Positions 46,312 through 56,819 of a stretch of DNA of 64,000 bases are shown here, piece by piece. The first letter of the stretch is position 1; the number at the start of each line of letters is the position of its first letter. A program made the position numbers and the translations under genes. The DNA is from Zygnema cylindricum (taxonomy: Eukaryota; Streptophyta; Zygnematophyceae; Zygnematales; Zygnemataceae): contig JBBHKE010002777.1 in NCBI GenBank assembly GCA_037447655.1, forward strand, positions 20,482 through 84,481, in the 5' to 3' direction. A model generated the notes under the pieces. It was given only the letters and a program-made list of their open reading frames with translations, did not search any database and was not told the origin of the DNA.

Positions 46312-46540
46312 CAATGCCACGAAAAGTCATGCGACGTCACAAGCAGTTACAAAAAATAACGTGCGTCATCACAGATTGTAGATGTTAACAGCCGTCACAA
46401 GCAATTTCAGAGTGTATAATCGTCACACCCATAAGTAACAGTTTCCTTTTTACACATAGGGACATCTAAAATTCGGGGCCGTCGGATCCGCGCTACAAAA
46501 AGAGTAAATTCTCTAAGTTTCAAGTACATGGAGACGCACC
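46312..46540. repeat. Dispersed GACGTCACA-rich repeat, copy 1
   Basis: Contains GCGACGTCACAAGCAG, CGTCATCACAGATTG, CGTCACAAGCAATTT and CGTCACACCCATAAGTAAC. The same order of phrases (ATGTCAC.., GACGTCACAAGTA, CACAGATTGACG, CGTCACAGAGTTAAGTAACG) recurs at 56150-56290, and a looser version at 48362-48560. Confidence 0.65.
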
Positions 46541-46544
46541 CTTA

Positions 46545-47280
46545 GGGTGACGTTCCATCAGGCGAAAAGTGGCGCAGTTTACAAAAATCCGCGACTCTCC
46601 TTACCTAATCGTACCGCCAATTTTGTTTTTATACGAAAATCAATATTACATAGTATCTTGTCGATACTCTCCGAAGGTCTTGGAGGTAATACTGGCCATC
46701 GGATGTTCATCTGCGAGGAGTTCGCTTCATTTTTTTTTGTAACTGTCAACCCACCCCGAAGTGGTGGGTTTGCATATACAGAAAAAAAAAAAATCGTGAC
46801 ACGCAGAACGATTAAGCTACGTGTCATGATGGAAAACCAACGAAAAATCTTAAGATTCGCACATGTCACGCGATTTCCAAAATACAACCGAAAATAAAAA
46901 CGAAATTTCGTAACATTCCTTCGTCACGCTATTTTCGGTAACTTTGTTCGTCACACTATTTCTCTCAAAGAACTTTCGTTATGTTCGAAAAGTGAAACCT
47001 TAAAAAATGAGCTGGCGTACAAACTAGCGTTTGCAAAAAGCATAAAAAATTGTAGTATGATTACTTCGTACGCAGGTAGATGGTACACAAGTCAAGATTT
47101 GAAGTTAAGTTTGTCGGTGCTAAAAATCTGAAAGATAGTCAATATCGGATCGTAGCTTGCGTGGCGCCAGTCAATTTATAACACGTGGCTTACACACTCT
47201 AAGTGATGGAACATCGACTCAATCGACCTGGTCTATAGAGTTTGCCGTACAATTACAGAAACGTATGATGGAACTTCACG
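46545..47280. mobile_element. GTTCCATCA-family nonautonomous DNA element, copy 2
   Basis: Left end GGGTGACGTTCCATCA, right end TGATGGAACTTCAC. The body matches 8550-10396 outside the inserted LTR, including the CAACCCACCCCG hairpin near 46746-46772. No transposase. Confidence 0.75.
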
Positions 47281-47320
47281 TTTAACGTTATTTACTCTTA
47301 TAGCGATTGGCGGTGTACTG

Positions 47321-47524
47321 CACACCGTGAATCGCTATTAGTGTTAATGCAAAACATCTTTTATGCGTACACATGTGTCGGATTGTTGATTTGACGGTTG
47401 AAATTGAAAGTTAGATTCTCAACTTCCAATTGGCGGTCTCAAATTGAAAATCGAATAGCTTTGTACGGAGAAAAGATGTTTTAAGTGGAGGAAAAAATAT
47501 TAACGCTAATAGCGATACATGGCG
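47321..47524. mobile_element. CACCGTG-family MITE, copy 2
   Basis: CACCGTGAATCGCTATTAGT on the left and the inverse (TAACGCTAATAGCGATACATGG) on the right. An internal foldback AAAACATCTTTT / AAAGATGTTTT is present. A partial inverted end (ATAGCGATTGGCGGTGTA, 47300-47318) abuts the left side. The flanking TA is not preserved. Confidence 0.68.
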
Positions 47525-47851
47525 TTAGCGTCCAGGCGTCCTTCCCGAAGTAACTTGGTTTTATTTGAGAGTTTATGGTAGCCCGATATTGTGCACTGTA
47601 CTATCGCAAGTAGGTAAGTGTGAAACAGTTAAACAATTCGAGAACTCTTCCAATTCGATCCTGCGTGAAAGCAACAAATGACTTGCTCATAGAAGATTTC
47701 TCCTAGAACGGTCCGCAGTTAGGGCACTTTCCCATGTGCTAAAGTTATAGTTTTTTTCTGTTGTTTTCCTCTATAACTTGGAAAAAAACGATAAAATACG
47801 CAGCCGTACCAAAAAATTGAAACTACCACCGTACAAGTTGCGTTACCTTGA

Positions 47852-48164
47852 AACTTTAACTGTACTGCAGTTTGTCGTCTAACGCGATGCACTTTGTCGT
47901 TTAGCGCGTTTCGACCCACTTTCGCGTCTTTCCGGCTCATCTTCAAACTTTATATAAAATCACCTCCCGAGGTGATTTTAAACAAAGTTCCATGACGTGG
48001 GCGAATATGCATATGATTTCGCACGCGACGGAGGTTTTTGACAATTTTGTGCCCGGAGTACCAAAAAAAAACCTACTGCACGTTTCCAGCCTGTGCGAGA
48101 CTTTTTTCCGGGCGCTTTTTTCCGTACAGTAACCGTGGAGGGGGTCTCGATCAATGGACGCCAT
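47852..48164 (-). CDS. Candidate start of a minus-strand gene (two exons)
   Basis: ATG 48164 follows a GGGAGAGGGAGAGAGAACGG leader and opens MASIDRDPLHGYC..., 29 codons plus one base, to a GCA|GTAGGT donor (exon 48164-48077). A second exon-like stretch starts after a GTTTGAAG acceptor near 47943 (SRKDAKVGRNALNDKV...) and ends at a CAAG|GTAACG donor near 47852. The phases do not join in the best-looking frame of the second exon, so the model is weak. If real it would be divergent from the GCR1_C gene. Family not recognised. Confidence 0.25.
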
Positions 48165-48361
48165 TTCGCAAAAGCGAAGTCCGTTCTCTCTCCCTCTCCC
48201 ACTAACACGTATATTTCACAATTCTTGCAATGAAAAAAGGCAAGAAAGGTATCAAATGAAAGATCTCTAAAAACTATTTCTTTTGGCTATCTTTTAGCTT
48301 ATTTTGATGGCAAGCAGAGTGAGAACGGACGATAAAACAAAATCGGGAAACCATGGCGGAA

Positions 48362-48600
48362 TGTTTTAGGTGACGTCGACGCTATCATAAGTGAGCGTGA
48401 CGTGAAAATGTCACAAACCCTAAACATCTACAGTGTCACAAGTAGGTAGACGTCTACAAACGTCGCTATTTTGTAAACGTCATCAATTGTCGCGAGTTTT
48501 GTAATCGTCTACAAACATCCGTTACGATCTAAACTTCTAAAGTAACGATTTGATTTTTTTACAGACGAATGCTCTGAATGTAGTACGGAGAATCTTCGCC
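48362..48600. repeat. Dispersed GACGTC/GTCACA-rich repeat, copy 2
   Basis: GGTGACGTCGACG, GAGCGTGACGTGAAAATGTCAC, ACAGTGTCACAAGTAGG and repeated CGTC/GTC phrases. Related to 46312-46540 and 56010-56390; it lies in the presumed upstream region of the GCR1_C gene. Confidence 0.5.
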
Positions 48601-48619
48601 AAAAACAAAGGTGCAAGAC

Positions 48620-49694
48620 TAAAGTTTCGGTTACATGGGAAAGAGCCCTTAGATGCTTAGAACTAGAGTTACTGTAGCTTCACAGTTAGGGTTTTGTTTT
48701 GTTAGACGCAGAAGCAGGAGTCGCCCTTCCTAATCGCCCAGCAACACCTTTGCGACTCCTGCGACCTCTCCTCCTCGCTCCTCTCCGTCTCTCGTTTCCC
48801 TCTCTAATACGAATCTTTCTCAAATTCAAATTTCTTCAGTTGTGGTCCTTGTTGGTTTAAGCTTTCTGCAGGATAACTTTTGCTTCTTTTCGATTTCAGA
48901 AGACTGAATTTAGGGTTTAACTACATTTTGTAAACCGACAAGGAAACCTATATTATATTTAGAGGGTACAGGTTTTTTGAAGGTGTTTAGTTTGAGGCTA
49001 ATAGTTTTATTTCCAGGCTCCATGCCTTGCTTTTCGTGAGTTGTTTCGGTTCTTCTTTGCTTTTTTTTGTGTTAAGAAAAGGGAGTAAAGTTTAGAGCAC
49101 AAGCCTTAGCGGATATCCTCAATGCATAACTGCCAAAGATTCTGAGCTATAATCTTCTTCATTTTAGCGGAAATATCAACAGTATTGAATTACGACAATC
49201 CTTGAAATTTATTACAATCCACGTCAGGGCTTTTCTGTCAACAATACCAACAGTCAACGATTATCAATAATCAGCAAGCAGCAAATGTTATTCAACATAC
49301 TGCATCATACACACCATACATATGTACACCTTACTACCCGTGATTGTCGATAGTCATTCAAGAGACAACTTTCAAACTTAGCTGTCGACCAACGGTGAGC
49401 AATAATCAATCATCAACTCAGGTTCCACTGTCCAACAGCGAACACCGTTGTTATATTGTTCTTGTTCAGTTTTGTAACATTTTAGTATTACAAAACTGGA
49501 TGTTGTAAATTCAGTTTGTACTATTCTTATACGCCATTTGTTATGTTACATTCTTAACCAATTTTGGCACACTCGTTTTGTAACATTTGTAACATCACAA
49601 AACTGAATATTGTAAGTATTCCAATATTCAGTTTTGTGCTTTTCTTATCCGCTGTTTAGTAAATTCTTAACCAATTTTGGCGCACTCGATTCAG
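48620..49694. promoter_or_regulatory. Presumed 5' region of the GCR1_C gene
   Basis: GC-rich stretch with TCCTCCTCGCTCC and TCTCTCGTTTCCCTCTC runs (48700-48810), typical of a plant leader, then AT-rich sequence up to the first recognised acceptor. It may hold a noncoding first exon; a GTGAGT donor follows ATGCCTTGCTTTTC near 49036 but in the wrong phase for translation into exon 1. Confidence 0.4.
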
Positions 49695-52551
49695 CTGGAG
49701 AGCAGGATTGGGTCGGAAGACAAGTCCAGTTTTTTAGGCCTCCTGGAACAAGCTTATGAGACAGCAGTGCTCCATCCAGCATCCATGGTATCGAGGATGG
49801 AAGAGGCGAAGAGTGAACTGTTACGGGTCAGGAGAGAGATCGCGGGAATCGACGAGCAGTTGGAAAGAGTTCAGAAGGAGCTCGAGCGAGCGCCAGAAGT
49901 TTCGGAAAAAGAAAGAGATGATATGCGCGCGATTCGAAGCACGTTATGGAAGGAGAAAGAGCAGTTGAGAGAACAGGAAACGTTGTTTCTTAAGACTCTC
50001 TTTATGGAAATGCCATCGATGCCTCCAATGAATTTCAATCCAAGTAAGTCATTCCCAGCTTTATTTCAACTCACGAACATGTTTTTCGGGTTCATCATTT
50101 CTAGGAAAATTAAAAGAGCAATTGTTTTGAAGCATCGTTGTTTGTTGACTATGGAGCTCCTTTTTTTTACTACACCAGATTTAATGTGTAAAATTATGAG
50201 ACTTGCACATTGTCAAGGCTGAGGAGAGTTATTGTGCAAAGCGGGAGGGGAAGTTGAAGTTGGCTTTTATTGATCTTGGTGTAATACTATAAAGTGTTAA
50301 TGAAGGTCACATTAGCTGAGTTTTTGTAGGTGTCATTATTCACCTACATCTGTTCTGGTTTTTATCGTATTAGTTAGCATTGTACATGTATTATTAATGT
50401 TGTACACCTATTATTGTATCAATTAGTATTTTTATCTAAAATTGTAGTAATTAGTATTCTGCATCTAGTATTGTATTAGTTAGTGTTATACACCTATTGT
50501 ATTAGTTAGTAATGTGTAAGTATTGTTCTCTCTCTAAGTTCGGTTTTGCTTGACAAAACCTTTGAAAAACAAATGTTTGCAATTTAGTCCAGAAAAAGAG
50601 AAAAGATTGTAAAACTTGAATAAGGGGAATGTGGAGAGGCTGTTTACTTTACTGTGCTTTGTTAACAAAACCCTGTGCTTAAATGTCTTAAATCAGAGAT
50701 GGACCTAGTGTTGGTCTGTTAATGTAGACTCCTCGTATGTGATTATCATAATTGTGGAGTTTAAAAGACATTTTCGGTATTTTCTTTACAAGGGCATCTA
50801 CCAGTGTAAGTCTTCTACTAGCCATTACAGCTCACATGATATGCATAGCATTAAGCTTTATTAAAAAAAAGACCATCTGCGTACATGAAAGGAATAAAAA
50901 GCCATAATGAAAATGAAAAAAGACAATAGATCAAACAACAGCGACCAAGAATACCCCGAAAAAGCAAACGACAATCAAAAAGTACAAGCTAAAGACGCGA
51001 GGTAAAATGAACAATGCATTCAAAAACAGAATATATAAAAAACTAATAAAAAAACATTCAAACGAACTCCTAGCTTGACTAACGTTCCCTTTTGTAGACA
51101 CTAATGCTGTAATGCTGGGTTCACTTTGGTTCTTCAGATTTTTCTCCAAATGGAACGACTCTTCTTCCTCTCCTCCCTCGTCCTGCGGGTTTAAAGCCAT
51201 CCCAAGCCACGGCACGAAGAGGGGGCCGTCGACGTGTGAATTCTATTGGCCATCAGACAAGTCCCCCTGGACTGCCACCTGGACCAATGGGAGACCCCCA
51301 TTCGGCGGATCTGCTGTCATTTGAAGCAGAATTTACAAATGAAGGGGGATATGAAGTGAATCGAAGCTCTGAATGCAAAGTGATTGATGTTTGGAGAGAG
51401 TGGAAAGAAGGATTAAATGGTGGGCCTTCGATTGAGAAATTGGAAGAGGCGAGGAAAAGAGATCGAAAAATGATTTGGTGGAAACATAAAAACGATTACA
51501 AATACTGGAGCAAGCAGGTGTGCCCATGGACTATGTATGGATAATATTTGTTTCTTCTTACATGAATTGCAAACTTATTTATGATTTTTGTTTTTTTTAC
51601 ATGAAACACACACGTACGAATAACATTTTGTTTTTCCTGACCTGAAATGCACATGAATAATGGGAATTTTAATCAAGGTTTATTGAATGTGAACCAATAG
51701 AAGTTGACCGAGTTAATAACGGGCATCGCTGGAGTTGTTTACAATGGGTACTTGTATCATATCTTGTTTGTTTTCCATGATATCTAACGTCATATGGTAA
51801 TCTGAATCGACTCATGCCACTATGAATAAGTTGTACACATTCGTATTGTTTTATGGCTAATCCTATAGAAAATTACTCACAAAATCGTATCGGACTGTAC
51901 AATTGCGAGTAACAAAGTCCTTCAGTGTGATTATCCTATCATTGGCAAAAGTAGAGCGGGAAGAATATCTGGGGAATAATGGCAGGAGGTGAGAGGGAAG
52001 AATCTATACCAGTTTTGTTCAGCTCCGTATACATGATGATGGAGTCTATAACCCTTTCTTAAGTTGAGGTTAAGGAGCCTTTTGATTCCTGACTCAGTTC
52101 TTTCTTGGAAAATACCATACTGTTAGGATCGTCACAGTGGCATGTCTATAATGTATAATGCATACATTGTATTGTATATAATGCACGTGTAATGTCTTTT
52201 ATATAATGTATAATGTATACACATGTTGAATGTTTAAACTGACATGGAAGCTCTGGTTTCTGTGACCAGATGAGAATCATCCATGCAATTGAGCAAAAGG
52301 CAGTGGAATACGGTGGTAATGTCGAGGCTGGTATTCAATTTTGGGAGGAGATACTGCGTGTGGAGTTCGAGGGAAGTATCTCCAAGCTTAGGGAAGCCCT
52401 AGGAGGCGAGAAAATGAGTGCCGAGAATCGTGAAATGGGAGTTGTGGGGGAAATGCATCCTTCAAAAAGGCTAAGGAAGGAGCTTTTGCAACAGGGTCTG
52501 GAAAGGTTGAAGGGGTGGCCTGATCCCCAATCAGCCGCGGGCCTGATTTGA
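49695..52551 (+). CDS. Coiled-coil protein with GCR1_C-type DNA-binding domain, 3 coding exons seen
   Basis: Exon 1 (49695-50043) follows GATTCAG and ends at GTAAGT in phase 1. Exon 2 (51138-51517) follows TTCTTCAG and ends CAG|GTGTGC. Exon 3 (52270-52551) follows GTGACCAG and ends in TGA. The phases agree throughout, giving about 335 residues. The N-terminal part is a heptad-rich helix (MEEAKSELLRVRREI, then ERVQKELERAP), a likely coiled coil. A basic, proline-rich linker follows (TARRGGRRRV, PPGLPPGPMG). Then VIDVWREWKEGLNGGPSIE, LEEARKRDRKM and YKYWSKQMRIIHAIE match the GCR1_C (Pfam PF12550) signature of yeast Gcr1 and of Crypton transposon proteins. Expected role is nuclear DNA binding, by family. 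The start is open: either ATG 49785 or an unseen upstream exon in phase 0. Confidence 0.75.
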
Positions 52552-55168
52552 CGCCTTATCACTTGTCCTGGAGCCCTAAAACCCATATTTCAATCCATAT
52601 TCGATCACTGTCGATAGTAGTTTTTTTGTTTTTTTTCTATGTGCTCGTATATGCAAGACATGAATGCATGCACAATGGCAAAATATTGCAAAACAAAACC
52701 TCAAAGCATTTATTCTCAGGCATATATATGCTGAGACGATGATGCACCTCTGGAGAACGTCAGTGTACAAGCACGTAATATTACAACGTTGTTGAAAATG
52801 ATAATATATGGCGTGGTCAGATGTTTAGGTAGAAGGTCTTTTTTTCTTTCTTTTTTCTTTTTTTTACAAAGCAGTGTAGTTGCGCCCTGGTACAGTTGAG
52901 AGTTGGAAGCTAAAATTGGAAGTCGAATGTCTCCCTCCTTCCCTACCACTGTGAAAACATAATCTTAGGTTCAGATGGAAGCGCAGTCGAGGCCGTCAAG
53001 TGTCAAGTTAGGTGAATAGTGTGTAAATATGCAGCTTGGTAGAATAAATGATATATCATATATGTAGAATATTCTTTAGATCCGCATCTTGTAATAGTGA
53101 GAGATTCAGGGATTACACGAATATCAGATGCAAATGGTTATCGTCTCGTTGTCGCTACTTTGTTATGTTATTTGTCTTGTGATAGTGAGGGATTTAGGGA
53201 TTACCCATATTGGATGCGATTGGTGATCTTCCCATGGTTTTGTTTTTATTTTGTAGTAGTGAAGGATTTGGGGATTACACCAATTATCGGATGTTAGTGG
53301 TTATCTTCTCTTTGCCGTTATATGGTTATGTTTTCTTGCCTTTTCAGAAGGACATGTGAGTTATGCACATTATGGGTAGACGTGGTATAATTTCGCAGCA
53401 CTAAAATGTCTTTAAAACAGTTGGTTTTTTCTTTTTCTTTTTAAGTAGCAATCAAGAAATGACTGTGTCACCTCACAATGTCAAGATTAAAACACGGTTA
53501 TCGTTATCATGAGAAAAAATACCTTTTAACTGCCTGAGAAACGTCTATAATGATAGTGTTGGGCAGTGTCGTGGTTCCTTTTCGATGTGTACCTTCTTAC
53601 TCCACAAAGAGTGAACAGCTGTCTTCTGGTGGTTGTTTCGTAATCATGTTTTTCTTGCCATATTCTAACAGTGACTTGCTAGAAACAGTAGAACTTCACA
53701 TGTCCCCAATTTAACAGGGGTGGTACCTCTGCTCAACAGTTAAGCGTAACAGAGCCAAACCAAGCCTAAACATAGCCTAACCAAACCAAACCAAACCAAA
53801 CCAACTCTATCCGAACCAAACCAAACCAAACCAACTCTATCCGAGCCAAACCAAACCAACCTGTTTCCCAAAAAATAGAACCCTTGTTGAAAACGGATGG
53901 AGGTAGTAACACATCAACGAACAGCTGCTCAGATACTTGATCCAAACCTAATCAACTGTTAGGGATCTCAAGACACTCAAAATTGCTTTGACATGTAACC
54001 AAGCTCTTTATTTCGTCCCTGTGGACGGATTGCTTTTCCACTAACTCTTTTCACTTAGCTAAGTACAGCTTAGACAACATGGTCCTCATATTACAGCTGA
54101 CAGACACTGAGTCACAAAGATATATTACTAAAAAAAAAGGGTCTTGCATTTCCAAGAGATCAACAATGAACATCAGATTTGAAGCGAGTTTTTGGACTTC
54201 TAGTGTAGTGTTCAAATAACACAAACTGGCCAGTAAGATGAATGAACATCATCCAATAGTAAAGTGAAACTGTCATTTATAATGCAATCTGAGAATAAAG
54301 AAATGAAGATGGACAATGTGCACCAGTTACGTCGGTGAAACTGATGAATTCCGCATCATTGATGCGATCCACGAAGATAATAATAGCAGTTGTAATAAAA
54401 GAAAATAACCAATCATGAAAGCCTACCATTTTGAAGATAAATTGACTATCAAATGACATAATGCAGAGATAAATCGGTTTTTGTACTCAGGCAAAAAAGA
54501 CACAGAAGCAGCACTTAATTATTTCTGACATACAAACGAAATTGTAAGAAGGGCTCTTAACTGACTTCTTCAAATGCTCAGCCTCCTCCTTCCATGCGTT
54601 AACCCAGACTTTCCTCGACAACTACATTGATAAAAAAAAGTTGAAGTGCTCAAAGAGTCCTATTCCATGTCTTCCCCTCACAAAATAAAGGTCGTCTACC
54701 TTTCACATTCTTTATTTCAAAAAAAGTAGACATTAACTGTCATCTATTGGTCTGTCTTTTCTTCCTCCAAACAAAATTTCCTATTAAATCTCCTTTGGAC
54801 AAAATGAATGCTCTAACTTTTCGATGCTCACATGACTGGCGAAAAGAGCAACCCTATGAAGCTGCATATACTCAAAAGGTAAAAACTTCCTTTAGGTCAA
54901 ACAAAAAAATATAACTATGACAGATGTTTTTCCAAAACCACAGAAGCCGTAAGGCAGGAAATTTTCCAGCACTTCAAAATGTGTAAAAAACCAGCTTCTA
55001 AAAAATATCAAAACTTCACAACCTCAAAATTTCTTTATAAACCTCAACTATCGCCGTTCAAGGTTCCGCCAAAATCGTATTTCAATACTACACAGCATTC
55101 AAAAGCTGCTCTCTGTATCCGTTTCAAAAAAAAATATTGTCAATGATCTTCATAACTCTCACCAAAGT
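52552..55168. other. Intergenic region, no gene recognised
   Basis: Contains the 3' flank of the GCR1_C gene, imperfect repeats of GATTTAGGGATTAC (about 53098-53282), an AACCA repeat and AT-rich sequence. The right part should include the 3' untranslated region of the minus-strand gene ending at 55169. Confidence 0.55.
53745..53865. repeat. (AACCA)n tandem repeat with 38-bp higher-order unit
   Basis: AACCAAACCAAACCAACTCTATCCGA recurs; ACCAACTCTATCCGAACCAA and ACCAACTCTATCCGAGCCAA are 38 bp apart. Confidence 0.8.
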
Positions 55169-55462
55169 TCAAAAAATGATCCTAAACTTGGGAGCATTTG
55201 CACCCGCCGATGGCAGAAGCTGCCAAACACAAGGCTCCAGCTTATCTGACACGTGGCAGTATCCAGCAAGTGTGCCAACTGATTTATCGACTCCTGAACC
55301 GAACTCAAAAACTGACGTATCACTAGAAAATGTGTCAGGAAAATTGGAAAAGCTGGACGTTTCTGCAGAATTCAAATTTTCTGCATTTGCTTGTTTCTGA
55401 GAGGTTTTTTTAGGCTCCTGTTTCCCCTTGGAGGTTCCTTTGGAATTAGGGCGGCCTCCCAT
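55169..55462 (-). CDS. Small single-exon protein, unrecognised family
   Basis: A complete minus-strand frame of 97 residues from ATG 55462 to TGA 55171-55169. It starts MGGRPNSKGTSKGKQEPKK (basic, likely disordered), continues with a Ser/Thr-rich middle, and ends with a compact, conserved-looking segment (GYCHVSDKLEPCVWQLLP, then GANAPKFRIIF). The composition is protein-like and the ATG lies directly downstream of a long CT-rich tract (on the minus strand), as in many plant leaders. I have the impression of a plant family with a terminal FRVVF-like end, but cannot name it. Transcribed convergently towards the GCR1_C gene. The whole product could also be one exon of a longer gene; the stop follows the conserved-looking end, which argues against this. 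Confidence 0.6.
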   Translation of the reverse strand: MGGRPNSKGTSKGKQEPKKTSQKQANAENLNSAETSSFSNFPDTFSSDTSVFEFGSGVDKSVGTLAGYCHVSDKLEPCVWQLLPSAGANAPKFRIIF

Positions 55463-55467
55463 AGCTG

Positions 55468-55765
55468 ACAGAGAAAGGGAGAGAGGGAGAGAGAAAGAGG
55501 GAGGGAGTCAAGGATCAAGAGCGAGAAAGAGAGAAAGGGAGAGGGAGAGGGAGAGGGAGAGGGAGAGGGAGAGGGAGAGGGAGAGGGAGAGGGAGAGGGA
55601 GAGGGAGAGGGAGAGGGAGAGGGAGAGGGAGAGGGAGATGGTGAGAGGGAGAGAGAGAGGGAGAGGGAGAGGGAGAGGGAGAGGGAGAGGGAGAGGGAGA
55701 GGGAGAAGGAGAGGGAGAGGGAGAAGGAGAAGGAGAACGAGAAGGAGAAGGAGAGGGAAAGGGAG
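55468..55765. repeat. (GGGAGA)n / (TCTCCC)n microsatellite
   Basis: About 300 bp of GGGAGA hexamers on the plus strand. It ends 6 bp upstream of the ATG of the minus-strand gene, so it would form a CT-rich leader there. Long frames on both strands across it are repeat artefacts. Confidence 0.95.
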
Positions 55766-56009
55766 AAGCAAAGCTGAAAGGGGGAAATGAAAATGCCTGA
55801 AATGAAAGAAATGCAAAGGTATCCGGAAAACCTGAATGGAGATAGTGAACAACTGAACATTGAGTAATGAAATGTACCGTAGCGATTTTCCGATCTTGTA
55901 TATCGTATAGAATTTGTATCGATAAGAGCCAATTTTTTGCAATATAGTTGCAGCATGGGGATCTGAACACCAGAAAAAGAAACCGTACACAGATTTTACA
56001 GTTGAGAAC

Positions 56010-56390
56010 AATTTCTCGCGTCATGAGCGCGTGGTCTTACCATTTTCCCTTTACACATGACGCGATCGCATTTGGTTTTTTTTTTTTAACAATGCTGTCA
56101 GCACAGGCAGACGTCACACAATCTGTTTTTTCCCCAACTGTCACACCCCATGCGTCAATCTTTAGGCAGGAAGGCTGTACGTCTACAATGTCACGCAAAG
56201 ACATGAGACGTCACAAGTACATAAAAATACGGTGCGACAACACAGATTGACGATACAATCGTCACAGAGTTAAGTAACGATTTCGTTTTTACTCTTTGGG
56301 ACACTTGAAAACCGTGTACGGAGAATACTCGCTACAATAAAAATCTTCTCTAAATTACAATTACATGGGATTACGGCATTAGAAGTACAC
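56010..56390. repeat. Dispersed GACGTCACA-rich repeat, copy 3
   Basis: Shares with 46312-46540 the ordered phrases CAATGTCACGCAAAGACATG, GACGTCACAAGTA, CACAGATTGACGAT, CGTCACAGAGTTAAGTAACG and a T-rich end. Confidence 0.6.
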
Positions 56391-56416
56391 ATGTTTGTAC
56401 GGGATCTTGTTTGGGG

Positions 56417-56811
56417 CATAGTTCAAAAGTAGGCGTTTCAATTGTAGGCCTTTTGTCGGCGCCTTTATCTTAAGTTGTGTTATGGGATTTTCATGTGATC
56501 TTCTTAAGTCGCTACTTTGATCAGCGACCGTCCGATCGTCCGACGGTTTAAATAAAAAATACCTCAAAACTCACAGAAAAATAATTTTTTGTCCGAATGT
56601 TTTTCAAAATTTAGACATGACGTTTAATTCTCTACAGTATCGAACGATGTGCAACTCAACCCTGTTACTATTTTATTTCATTTTAATTTGCGGCCAATAC
56701 AATATGGGTCTTAACTCTTAACTCTTAAAGTCTTAAGGGTATATATATTGTATTTTTTGCGTACAATAGGCATATTGTATGGGTGTAATTTCCCCTACTT
56801 TTGAAACTATG
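56417..56811. mobile_element. hAT-type MITE, copy 2, with 8-bp TSD GTTTGGGG
   Basis: Ends CATAGTTCAAAAGTAGG and CCTACTTTTGAAACTATG, with perfect 8-bp duplications GTTTGGGG at 56409-56416 and 56812-56819. The interior matches 7723-8175 (GATCTTCTTA, CGACCGTCCGATCG, CAACTCAACCCTGTTACTAT), with deletion of one of the two internal direct repeats. Confidence 0.93.
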
Positions 56812-56819
56812 GTTTGGGG

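Noticed and set aside
55372-56024. Several long frames of Leu/Ser/Pro or Arg/Glu repeats
   Set aside because: They are translations of the GGGAGA microsatellite in different frames.
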